This document shows positions 10,849 to 17,866 of a DNA stretch of 19,197 nucleotides, piece by piece. Source of the DNA: JBOHRN01 sp050732775 (GTDB lineage Bacteria; Gemmatimonadota; Gemmatimonadetes; Longimicrobiales; Longimicrobiaceae); assembly GCA_050732775.1 (NCBI GenBank), contig JBOHRN010000013.1, positions 1 to 19,197 of the forward strand. Reading direction: 5' to 3'. Below the pieces are notes generated by a model. It saw nothing but the letters and a program-made list of their open reading frames with translations. It ran no database searches and was not told the DNA's origin. Both the position numbers and the translations under genes were made by a program. Position 1 is the first letter of the stretch; each line of letters begins with the position of its first letter.

Positions 10849-11964
10849 GGGGAGGCGCTCCCGAACTCGCGTAGGTAAGCGTGGATAAAGGGGTCCAAGT
10901 TGCCGTCCATCACCCGCTCCACGTCGCCCACCTTGAGTTCGGTGCGGTGATCGTTGACCATGGTGTACGGTTGGAACACGTAGGAGCGGATCTGACTCCC
11001 CCAGCCGATGTCTGCTTTGGTCGCCTCCAGCTTCGCCTTCTCGGCCTCCTGCTCTTCTAGCGCCTGCTGGTAGAGCGCCGCCTTGAGCATCTTCATGGCG
11101 GTAGCCCTGTTCTTGTGCTGGGAGCGCTCCTGCTGGCAAGACACGGTGAGACCGCTGGGGAGGTGGCGCAAGCGCACCGCCGAACTGGTCTTGTTGACGT
11201 GCTGGCCGCCCGCCCCCGAGGCCCGGAAGGTGTCCATCTCCACGTCCTCCTCGCGCAACTCCACCTCGATGGTGTCATCGACGGAGGGGTACACGAAGAC
11301 GGAGGCGAATGAGGTGTGGCGCCGGCTCTGGGAGTCAAAGGGGGAGATGCGCACCAGCCGGTGAACCCCCTTCTCGGCCTTGAGGTAGCCGTAGGCGCTC
11401 TCGCCCCGGACCTCGAGGGTGGCCGACTTGATGCCCGCCTCCTCGCCCTCTTGCCGGTCCAGGAGCTCCGCCTCGAAGCCGTGCCTCTCGGCCCAGCGGC
11501 TGTACATGCGCAGCAGCATCTCGGCCCAGTCTTGCGACTCGGTGCCGCCCGCGCCCGGGTGGATAGTGACGATGGCGCCCAACTGGTCGTCCGGCCCCCG
11601 GAGCATGTTGCTTAGCTCGAACTGTTCGAGCTGATTCGAGGTATCTTCTATTTCCTGCTCTAGATCCGCCGACATGCTCTCGTCCGGATCGGCCTCCAGC
11701 AGAGTGGCCAGCTCGAGCAGCTCTCCCACCCGGCCGGACAGCCCGGACCACGGCTCGATCCACCTCTTGAGGTCGTTGGCCTCGGAAATCACCCCCCTGG
11801 CCCGCTCCGGATCGTCCCAAAAGGCGGGAACGGCCATGCCCTCTTCCAGCTCTGCCAGCCGGGCCTCCTTGGCCGGTAGGTCAAAGAAACCCCCTTAGCT
11901 CGTCGAGCCGTTGGCGGTACTCCTCGAGCCGGGTGCGGGTATCGCTAGTTAGGTTGATGTTCAT
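10845..11964 (-). CDS. prfB: Peptide chain release factor 2 with programmed +1 frameshift
   Basis: RF2 recognises UGA and UAA and triggers peptide release. The gene is in two frames. A 27-codon first frame starts at ATG 11964 and ends at TGA (11881-11883). The ribosome must slip +1 at CTT-TGA-C, skipping the T at 11883, to continue from 11882 down to 10845. The slip site is preceded by an internal Shine-Dalgarno-like AGGGGG, as in E. coli prfB, so RF2 limits its own synthesis. The joined product is 372 aa. It has the SPF anticodon-like tripeptide (207-209) and the catalytic GGQ (252-254) in GAGGQHVNKTSSAVRLRH, both close to their E. coli positions. An annotation starting at the in-frame ATG 11837 would lose the first 42 residues. 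The gene overlaps lysS by 4 bp. Confidence 0.95.
11875..11893 (-). promoter_or_regulatory. prfB programmed +1 frameshift signal
   Basis: On the minus strand the sequence reads AGGGGG TTT CTT TGA C. It combines a Shine-Dalgarno-like hexamer, a slippery CTT codon and an in-frame UGA followed by C, the poor-termination context. Both frames code for RF2-like sequence around it: the 27-codon upstream frame, then DLPAKEARLAELEEG and the RF2 body. This is the classical RF2 autoregulatory site. Confidence 0.95.
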
Positions 11965-11999
11965 GGGTCTCTCGTGGTAACGCCGGGGGTCGGCGCCCT

Positions 12000-12542
12000 T
12001 CAAAACACCTTTGCCCCCCGGGCCAGGATCTCGTTCAGGGCGTTGCGGAAGTGGGGGGTTTCGCGCGCGGTCTTGGAACCCATCTGCTCCACGTACTCCT
12101 GCCAGCTCTTCTTGATCTCGTCCTTGAACTCTTGCTTGAGCCGGCCGTCGGCCACGGCTTGGTCGCGGCGCACGGGGTGGTACATGACTATGTCGGAGAC
12201 CAGGGCACGCGCCAGTCGCCGGGCCTTGGCGCCGGGGTCGGCCGCGCCAAAGGGGGAGGAAGCGGGGGCCCGGGACGGCCGCGGCTCCGGCTCTGGCCCC
12301 GGTACCGGCGCGGGAGCAGGGGCGGGCTTGGGCTCCGGTGCCGCGGGCGGTGAGGCGAGGCCGGTCGGCGCGGTTTCGGCTGCGGGCCCGGACTCGGGCG
12401 TGATTCGGGATGGAGCGCCGCTGGTGCCCGGGACGTCGAACACCTTTCTGCAGATGGAGCAGCGGGCCCGCACCCCCCCAGGAGGGACCTTGGCCGAGTC
12501 GACCCGGAAGACGGTCTCGCAGTGGGAACAGGTGACGTTCAT
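12000..12542 (-). CDS. MJ0042-type zinc-ribbon protein, proline-rich linker
   Basis: Function unknown. The 180-residue product starts with an MJ0042/zinc-ribbon module (residues 1-37): CSHC at 5-8 and CSIC at 28-31, with the family pattern VTCSHCETVFRVDSAKVPPGG. A Pro/Ala/Glu-rich, probably disordered linker runs from about 42 to 103. A compact charged helical C-terminal domain (about 106-180) starts ARRLARALVSDIVMYHP. From memory this arrangement, with the conserved ARALVSDIV segment, is common in Gemmatimonadota and some deltaproteobacterial-type genomes, but I could not check this. ATG 12542 is the only plausible in-frame start. A GGAGAGGAAGA purine stretch lies about 16 nt upstream, inside the end of the GGDEF gene, and translational coupling is likely. 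prfB starts 35 bp downstream. Confidence 0.8.
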   Translation of the reverse strand: MNVTCSHCETVFRVDSAKVPPGGVRARCSICRKVFDVPGTSGAPSRITPESGPAAETAPTGLASPPAAPEPKPAPAPAPVPGPEPEPRPSRAPASSPFGAADPGAKARRLARALVSDIVMYHPVRRDQAVADGRLKQEFKDEIKKSWQEYVEQMGSKTARETPHFRNALNEILARGAKVF

Positions 12543-12555
12543 ACGGCCGCTCGAT

Positions 12556-13485
12556 TCATCTTCCTCTCCTGCGGTCCACCACGTACACCGATCCTTCCAG
12601 GGTCTTGGCAAAGCTCTTCATTTCGGTGGCCAGCTCGCTGATTTGGGCGGTGTGGATGAACTTTCTGTGCTCGTTGGTTACCACCCCGATGGACAGCGTC
12701 ATGATCGGTACCTGGTACAGACTCCCCCGGCGGTCCTTGCCGTGGAAGAAGCCCCGCTTCTGGTCTTCCTCTGTATACTGGAGCGGAATGAGTTCGTTGA
12801 AGACCTCGATTGCCCCCTCGCAGCAGCGTGCCGTGTCGACCAGCGGCAGGTTGAAGATGAAGTCGTCGCCGCCGATGTGGCCCACGAACGCTTCGGGGGA
12901 GTGGGCGCGCACTACGTCGCGCAAGATGCGGGAGACTATCAGGATGACACGGTCGCCGTGGTTGTATCCGTAACGGTCGTTGAACTCCTTGAAGTGGTCC
13001 AGGTCGGCGTAGCAGACCGCGAACGGTTCGTTAACGCGCAGCCGCTCGGCGGTGTCGCGTTCGATCTGGACCGTGCCCGGCAGCCGGGTGGTCGGGTGCA
13101 CACTCACGTCGCGCTCCGCGCGGGAGAGGGCCATGCGCAGCCGCAGCTCGCATTCGCGTTCGCTGAATGCGGGGGTGAGCACCTCATCGGCCCCAGCCTC
13201 CATGGCCTCGTCGCCCGCGCCCTCGCCCACGCCGTCGAGGTACACGACCAGCGGTACCACCGCTGTGAACGGCTCCCGTTTCATGGTCCTGCACAGCTCC
13301 AGCGCCTCCCCGGCCGAGCCGTCCAGGATCAGAGCCATGGGGTGGGTGCGGTTCATGCACGCGGCGACGTCATCCGCGCTCTTGAGGTGGACGATGGTTT
13401 CGCCCCGCGCGCGAGCGAGCTGGCGGACCACCTCGGGGGCAGACCTGCCGGAGGGGGAGACGTGCAGAAGGAGGCGTCGAAACAT
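12556..13485 (-). CDS. Receiver-like/GGDEF domain protein (putative diguanylate cyclase)
   Basis: Probable c-di-GMP signalling protein in the cytoplasm; no membrane segment is visible. The 309-residue product has an N-terminal receiver-like fold (about 1-120) with LILDG (52-56), where Asp55 sits at the usual phospho-acceptor strand, and VLTPAF (102-107) in place of the conserved Lys region. The receiver is therefore degenerate. The GGDEF domain (about 128-300) has YADLDHFKEFND (159-170), HGDRVI and the active-site motif GGDDF (205-209). The inhibitory RxxD site expected at 196-199 reads SPEA, so product inhibition by that site is unlikely. An insertion rich in charge (about QYTEEDQKRGFFHGKDRRG) precedes the last beta strands (PIMTLSIGVV). 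It ends 13 bp before the zinc-ribbon gene. Activity is inferred from motif retention. Confidence 0.82.
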   Translation of the reverse strand: MFRRLLLHVSPSGRSAPEVVRQLARARGETIVHLKSADDVAACMNRTHPMALILDGSAGEALELCRTMKREPFTAVVPLVVYLDGVGEGAGDEAMEAGADEVLTPAFSERECELRLRMALSRAERDVSVHPTTRLPGTVQIERDTAERLRVNEPFAVCYADLDHFKEFNDRYGYNHGDRVILIVSRILRDVVRAHSPEAFVGHIGGDDFIFNLPLVDTARCCEGAIEVFNELIPLQYTEEDQKRGFFHGKDRRGSLYQVPIMTLSIGVVTNEHRKFIHTAQISELATEMKSFAKTLEGSVYVVDRRRGR

Positions 13486-13534
13486 CCCGTTTGATTGAGG
13501 TGAGCGGGCAAGGTATCGACGCCTTCCGCGGTGG

Positions 13535-13720
13535 TCAATCCGCGCGTGGGCTCTCCAGCGGCGCGGCTTCGTCGATGAGCATGATGGGGATGCCGTCTTT
13601 GACTTGGTAGCGCAGGCGGCAACGCTCGCACACCAGCGCTTCGGGGTCTTCTTCGTGGCGGAGCTCGCCCCGGCACTTGGGGCATACCAATATCTCCAGC
13701 AGGTCGGGGTGCAGCGGCAT
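13535..13720 (-). CDS. Trm112-like small zinc protein (UPF0434/YcaR family)
   Basis: A 61-residue protein with the family opening LHPDLLEILVCPKCRGEL and four zinc-binding cysteines, Cys13, Cys16, Cys31 and Cys34 (CPKC and CERC). The closing segment YQVKDGIPIMLIDEA is diagnostic of Trm112/UPF0434 proteins. In eukaryotes and archaea Trm112 activates methyltransferases; in bacteria the role is not settled. The start is ATG 13720, one base after the era stop (TAA-G-ATG), so it is translationally coupled to era. An ATA nine codons upstream only lengthens the open frame into era. The C-terminal tail APLESPRAD is short and unconserved. Confidence 0.85.
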   Translation of the reverse strand: MPLHPDLLEILVCPKCRGELRHEEDPEALVCERCRLRYQVKDGIPIMLIDEAAPLESPRAD

Positions 13721-13721
13721 C

Positions 13722-14645
13722 TTACCGGTCCGGGTTCGGGAGATCAAAGCCCAGGCGCCTCAGCGCACCCGGGTCCTTCCGCCACTTGGGCAAGACTTTA
13801 ACCCACAGGTCCAGGAACACTCGGCTGCCGGTAAACTCCTCGACGCGCCGGCGCGCCTCGCTGCCGAGTTCGCGCAGCTTGGTACCCTTCCGGCCCAGCA
13901 AGATACCTTTCTGCGAAGAGCGTTCCACGAAGATGGTGGCGCGGATATACACGTGGTCACCCCGCTCCCGGAACTCGTCCACCCTCACCGCGACGCTGTA
14001 GGGGATCTCCTCTGCGTACAAATCGAACACGGCCTCGCGGACCAGCTCTCCGGCGAAGTAGCGGACTGGGCGCTCGGCGATATCATCGGCGGGGTACAGA
14101 AAGGGGGAGAAAGGGAGCCGCCGGCCGAGCTCGCGGCGCAGGACGTCTACCCCCTGCCCCGTCAGCGCCGACAGCTCGAACGGCTCCTTGCCGAAGCTAT
14201 CCGTTACCCAGCGCCGCGCCCGTTCGAGCCGCCCGGGCGGGGTGGCGTCGATCTTGTTGAGGACCGGTATCACGCGCTCTTCCAGAGCGAGCAGTCTGGA
14301 GAGCCACTCTGGCGCCAAGGCGGGCAAGGGGGCAGCCGCGTCGATCACCAAAGCCAGCAGGTCCGCGCCAGACGCGGCGCGCCCCACTTGCTCCAGCATG
14401 GCGTGGTGCAAGAGGTAAGCGGGCTCGACCAAACCCGGCGTGTCCACGAAGACGATCTGGACCTGGCCCTGAGTGTCGACGCCGAGTACCCGCTCGCGGG
14501 TGGTCTGCGGTTTACCGCTGACGGCGCTGAGCCGCCGTCCGAGAAAGCGGTTCAAAAGGGACGACTTACCCGCGTTGGACGGCCCCAGGAGGGCTACGTG
14601 GCCGGCGCGGGTCATGGCTAGCGGCGGTGCCGCCTGGGTAGTCAT
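13722..14645 (-). CDS. era: GTPase Era, 16S rRNA/30S assembly factor
   Basis: Essential GTPase that binds the 3' end of 16S rRNA and helps 30S maturation. Numbered from ATG 14645 (307 aa): G1 GPSNAGKS (21-28), G2 threonines 48-49 in KPQTTRERV, G3 DTPG (68-71), G4 NKID (130-133), G5 SAL (159-161). The C-terminal KH RNA-binding domain has the GILLGRKG loop (247-254) and ends with the usual VKVLPKWRKDP segment. ATG 14615 is an alternative start (297 aa) and also fits, since neither has a clear ribosome-binding site. The open frame runs on without a stop to 14915 through a hairpin-rich non-coding stretch, which I take as chance. The G1 motif is GPSNAGKS instead of the more common GRPNVGKS. The AT-rich cassette ends about 0.3 kb upstream of the start. 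Confidence 0.93.
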   Translation of the reverse strand: MTTQAAPPLAMTRAGHVALLGPSNAGKSSLLNRFLGRRLSAVSGKPQTTRERVLGVDTQGQVQIVFVDTPGLVEPAYLLHHAMLEQVGRAASGADLLALVIDAAAPLPALAPEWLSRLLALEERVIPVLNKIDATPPGRLERARRWVTDSFGKEPFELSALTGQGVDVLRRELGRRLPFSPFLYPADDIAERPVRYFAGELVREAVFDLYAEEIPYSVAVRVDEFRERGDHVYIRATIFVERSSQKGILLGRKGTKLRELGSEARRRVEEFTGSRVFLDLWVKVLPKWRKDPGALRRLGFDLPNPDR

Positions 14646-14908
14646 CAAGGTCTGCCGGGCGAGGATCGCAGCGGTACCTTTTGGTTGAAATCCGAACCTA
14701 CTTTGACGAACATCCAGACGAGGACTGAACCGCCCCGCCACCGCTCGCTCCGCTCGCGTGCCCCGCAGAAAAATGTCCTCCACATTTCTGATTTGCGCGC
14801 GCCCGATTTTTTCTTCTAGAAGGATGGGGACATTTTTCTGCGGGTCTCTGCCCTCAACGATTCGGGCAGGTGGCGGGGCTAACTCCGGCTCGCAGGCAAA
14901 AAGTTTCC
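14646..14908. other. Non-coding stretch between era and the cassette
   Basis: No gene is supported here. The stretch would hold the era promoter, but I found no clear promoter elements. It contains a perfect 17-bp inverted repeat (14762-14778 with 14828-14844), a 10-bp palindrome CTTCTAGAAG at 14813-14822, and the outer half of a second hairpin (14892-14904). A chance open frame continuing upstream of era crosses it. Confidence 0.6.
14762..14844. repeat. 83-bp hairpin element with perfect 17-bp terminal inverted repeats
   Basis: Arms CCCGCAGAAAAATGTCC (14762-14778) and its exact reverse complement (14828-14844) enclose 49 bases, including the palindrome CTTCTAGAAG. The left arm also begins a second, imperfect local hairpin with ACATTTCTG at 14783-14791. 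Size and structure resemble a miniature inverted-repeat element or a remnant of one. A stem-loop with some regulatory role is the alternative. Confidence 0.6.
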
Positions 14909-14936
14909 CCCCCAACCCCCTCCACTTTTTGCCTGC
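14892..14936. repeat. 13-bp hairpin overlapping the left cassette repeat
   Basis: GCAGGCAAAAAGT (14892-14904) pairs perfectly with ACTTTTTGCCTGC (14924-14936) across a 19-base loop. On the minus strand the loop is almost all G (GG-A-GGGGG-TT-GGGGGGG). It could be a terminator for the druA-like gene, which ends at 14963, but it lacks the usual GC stem plus T-tract. It could also be a recombination or end structure of the cassette. Confidence 0.6.
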
Positions 14937-14961
14937 TCGCTTGAATCCGACAGGAAAAAAT
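14909..14961 (+). repeat. Left arm of 53-bp perfect inverted repeat
   Basis: Every base from 14909 to 14961 is the reverse complement of 19145-19197 (checked base by base). It starts in a C-run, contains ACTTTTTGCCTGC, and ends with CCGACAGGAAAAAAT. The next inner base differs. It ends one base before the stop codon (14963-14965) of the druA-like gene. Confidence 0.95.
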
Positions 14962-14962
14962 T

Positions 14963-16216
14963 TTAGTCAGAAACAATGGTTTTTACAACATCAAAATCTG
15001 CTGGTGAAAATGCGCGAACCCTCTCAGTCACGTCTTGGTTTTGCTTACGCATCTCAAACCATCGTTTCTTCCAAAAATTAACAAGTTTTTTGAGGGACAT
15101 ATTCCTATAAATCGGCTTCCTCGATTCACCCCTCAAAAAACTTTTTGAATTTATCGCAAGCGGAATTGCATATAGACCCCTTTGAAAGGAATGCTTGAGA
15201 ATTACATCAGAGTTCAGTTTTAGAATGTCGCAAGCTGATCGAATGATGCGCATACGCCAGTTTGGCCCCATGCCGAATCTATTGGAAGTGTTGCATCCTT
15301 TAGCTTCTGCAAGTTCACGCATAGCTTCAAAAGTTTCCGGTGATATATGAAGAGAACCATAACCAGAAGTTGAGCCGATTGGTTGGTAAAGCAAAGTTTT
15401 TCCATATTTTAACCTTGCGTATTGTGCGCTGTGCGTTCCATATAAACTGGTAGTCGCTAACAAAACCAAATGCGATCCAGTTCTGTTTCTTATAATCGTT
15501 TTTTTGCCCCTATATTTCTTTTTGTATAAAGCTCGTAACTCATTTGAAGCCAAAACATAAGCAATTAGTTTTCCACCAAGCAATTCATTATATGGAGGCA
15601 ATGCGCCTATCACATAAGCGTCCATCATTGAAATTAAGTTCTCTGATCTGGTTTTAGTATCCCAACCTATCCATTCATCACGATCAGGAATGTGAATAAT
15701 GCTACTGCCAATAGCGGCTATTCCCATAACCGGACTTCCCTCTATTCCATCATCCCTTATAATCAATCTCATTCTTCGTCCAACGTAATCGGACGAGGGG
15801 GAACTCCAGTAGTACCTAAATAATCTAAAAAGATCATTCTGTTCTTGTGTTTCGCAAACTTCAATGCGCGGCTTTATCTTTGATAAAAGCACACTTTCTC
15901 CGCTCGCTAAATTTTTTCGTCCTAATTCTAGGTGATTTTTAATCCATGTTTCATTGCGATCTATAAACGTATTTCGAGAATACGCCATAGCTTGTTTGAT
16001 GACATCCTTGCTGTAGATTTGAGGAGCTGATAGCTCAAATGATTTATTTGTATTGGAGTGCAAACGCCAGCCAAGACGAACCAGATCATGCGTCAATAAT
16101 AAAGTTACCCTTTCTTCCAGTGATGTTCTTTTTGTATTTACTACCGGACGAACTGCTGGAAGAAAGGGACTTTGAATTGCAACCCTTCGTGTTATTGGAA
16201 TGGTTAAAACATTCAT
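14963..16216 (-). CDS. DruA-like protein (DUF4338 family)
   Basis: Probable member of the DUF4338/DruA family, named for Druantia anti-phage systems; biochemical role unknown. The 417-residue product has a basic, variable N-terminal part (1-115). The conserved core follows: PVMGIAAIGSSIIHIPDRDEW with IGWDTKTRSENL (162-194), MDAYVIGALPPYNELLGGKL (198-216), YVLASNELR (220-228), and LLATTSLYGTHSAQYARLKY (252-271) with IGSTSGYGSLHIS (280-292). These match, from memory, the RD-IGW-R-NL, LPP-LLGGK, TTS-G-S-YNRL and IG-T-G-G blocks of DUF4338 proteins. The C-terminal helical tail (about 320-417) includes a basic KKLVNFWKKRW stretch. The ATG at 16216 overlaps the herA stop (ATGA), so it is translationally coupled. 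No ribosome-binding site is visible. The family call is by eye and the divergence is considerable. A DNA-binding or nuclease/transposase-like role cannot be excluded. Confidence 0.7.
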   Translation of the reverse strand: MNVLTIPITRRVAIQSPFLPAVRPVVNTKRTSLEERVTLLLTHDLVRLGWRLHSNTNKSFELSAPQIYSKDVIKQAMAYSRNTFIDRNETWIKNHLELGRKNLASGESVLLSKIKPRIEVCETQEQNDLFRLFRYYWSSPSSDYVGRRMRLIIRDDGIEGSPVMGIAAIGSSIIHIPDRDEWIGWDTKTRSENLISMMDAYVIGALPPYNELLGGKLIAYVLASNELRALYKKKYRGKKTIIRNRTGSHLVLLATTSLYGTHSAQYARLKYGKTLLYQPIGSTSGYGSLHISPETFEAMRELAEAKGCNTSNRFGMGPNWRMRIIRSACDILKLNSDVILKHSFQRGLYAIPLAINSKSFLRGESRKPIYRNMSLKKLVNFWKKRWFEMRKQNQDVTERVRAFSPADFDVVKTIVSD

Positions 16217-17865
16217 TTGTAAATTTTACTACTAACCAGCTTTTCAAATTCTAAAACACGAACAGGAATGACAAATGGGCTATCTGAAGTAACCATATAT
16301 AAATTTCCTTTGATGGTCTCTTTTTGAAGGAATGTGGAGATAACTCCGTCATAGTGAACATTAGAACGCACGAGAGCTTTGATATCATCTGAATTGCCCA
16401 TATGAAAAGCAAAAAAGTTTTCGGTCTGGGTTCTGATTTCTTCTGAAATAGCTGATGGTCTTTGAGTGATTGCTACTAAACCGATTCCGAACTTTCGACC
16501 CTCTTTTGCGACACGAACAAATGGGTTTGCATTTGTCTTAACAAATTCCTCGGAGAGAACGTTCTGCGCTTCTTCTACAAAAACCACACAAGGAATCGGT
16601 TGGCCCTTATCTTCTGCTGTCGTATAACTTGCCTTGTTTACTTCAAATATCTTTCGCACGAGAATGGTCGAAATAATGCTTGCTTCCGTACTGTCCTTCA
16701 TGGATAAATCAATAACTATAGTTTTCCCTTGTCGTAGATAGTTGCAAACATCATCATCTAATTTAGATGCCGAGGAGTGCAAACCTCCTTTCTCATCGAG
16801 CAAAAATCCGATCCTTTTCCTAATTCCCATGATTGTAGGCCTCGCTTTTGCTTCGTCCTTAAACTCACCGTCTTTGCTTTCTTTAGCTTGTCCCCAAAAA
16901 TCAGGGAAGTCCGCATGTAATTTTCTGGGATCGCTGGCGTATTGCTCAATTTTTTTCATAAAATCACCAGCGCCTTCGCTCAAGTAAATCAAAAACGACT
17001 TCATTACATCCGAAAAACCAGTTGTAAAATTTAAAATGTCTCCAACGGAAAGACTCTGATACATATTAAGAGCCACCTTTCCGCCGTATTGAAAGTGGCT
17101 TTTATAATCTTCCGGCAGGGTTTTATCTGTATAAACAACCAGATGATCTTTAATCTTTGGTTCGTTAATGTCACCAAGCCCTAAAGTCTTCTCGCTTTTA
17201 ATTGCATATTCGCCGTTCAAATCAAAAATGAGTTTGCCAAATTTACTATCGCCGACTGCATGATATAAAAGCACTTTTACCAGATTTGTTTTGCCAAAGC
17301 CGGATTGTGCAAATACCATCGTTCTTTTATCCCGCAATCTTTGGATATTGAATAAAATGTCACCCTTCTCTTTTTGAATATCTTCTCCGATGCAAATATT
17401 TCCAACAGTTATCGGAGTTCCTTCTTGGTTAGGTTTATTGATGATCCAATCAACCTCACGCCTTGATAGATGACGCGCGTGATAAGAAACCACGGGTAAT
17501 TTTCTAACAGCGGTGGTGAATTCTACAGCTTGACCAGTATCGATAAAGGTACCGAGCATTTTAACCTTATATGTATAGCTGAACATTTTTTGCTTGTCTC
17601 TTTCTGATAGTTCTCGTTCGGCTATGCGTGCATAATGTACGGCGACAAGCGTTTTATCTTGCGATCGGAAAATTGGGTCTTCATCGTACACCTCTTCCTC
17701 GACCCTCGTTAAAAACTTCTGCCCGCCCTCATCTTTTGGGGTGAGGACAATGAAATCCCCTCGTTTGGGGCTTGCCTTCGCATCCTCATAGGAGGAGTAA
17801 ATAAGCAATGCGTCTTCAGTTGTTTTTTGTCCATAAAGGACACCGAAATCTGTTCGTTCTGACAT
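16213..17865 (-). CDS. herA: HerA-like hexameric DNA-translocating ATPase
   Basis: FtsK/HerA-superfamily ATPase, expected to form a hexameric ring that pumps double-stranded DNA and drives NurA. The 550-residue product has an N-terminal HAS-barrel domain (about 1-120, DFGVLYGQ... RGDFIVLTP). The P-loop AQSGFGKTN (186-194, Lys192) is followed by KLIFDLNGEY (211-220). Walker B CVVFVEEAQNVL has Glu431/Glu432, and VAKEGRKFGIGLVAITQRPS (452-471) is the HerA/VirB4-type sensor block. FFAFHMGNSDDIKALV follows, and a C-terminal SPFVIPVRV strand is typical of HerA. I chose ATG 17865, one base after the nurA stop (TAA-T-ATG); the open frame upstream to 17904 only overlaps nurA. No Shine-Dalgarno is visible. 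The gene is coupled to both neighbours. The family is known from archaeal end resection and from bacterial anti-phage systems such as HerA-Sir2 and HerA-DUF4297. Confidence 0.9.
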   Translation of the reverse strand: MSERTDFGVLYGQKTTEDALLIYSSYEDAKASPKRGDFIVLTPKDEGGQKFLTRVEEEVYDEDPIFRSQDKTLVAVHYARIAERELSERDKQKMFSYTYKVKMLGTFIDTGQAVEFTTAVRKLPVVSYHARHLSRREVDWIINKPNQEGTPITVGNICIGEDIQKEKGDILFNIQRLRDKRTMVFAQSGFGKTNLVKVLLYHAVGDSKFGKLIFDLNGEYAIKSEKTLGLGDINEPKIKDHLVVYTDKTLPEDYKSHFQYGGKVALNMYQSLSVGDILNFTTGFSDVMKSFLIYLSEGAGDFMKKIEQYASDPRKLHADFPDFWGQAKESKDGEFKDEAKARPTIMGIRKRIGFLLDEKGGLHSSASKLDDDVCNYLRQGKTIVIDLSMKDSTEASIISTILVRKIFEVNKASYTTAEDKGQPIPCVVFVEEAQNVLSEEFVKTNANPFVRVAKEGRKFGIGLVAITQRPSAISEEIRTQTENFFAFHMGNSDDIKALVRSNVHYDGVISTFLQKETIKGNLYMVTSDSPFVIPVRVLEFEKLVSSKIYK

Positions 17866-17866
17866 A

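Noticed and set aside
10849..11139. N-terminal extension of lysS
   Set aside because: It overlaps prfB, reads as low-complexity shadow sequence, and the GTG at 10848 gives the normal LysRS length.
14646..14915. N-terminal extension of era into the repeat region
   Set aside because: The extra residues have no family similarity and cross a hairpin element and half of the cassette repeat. Era domains are complete from 14645.
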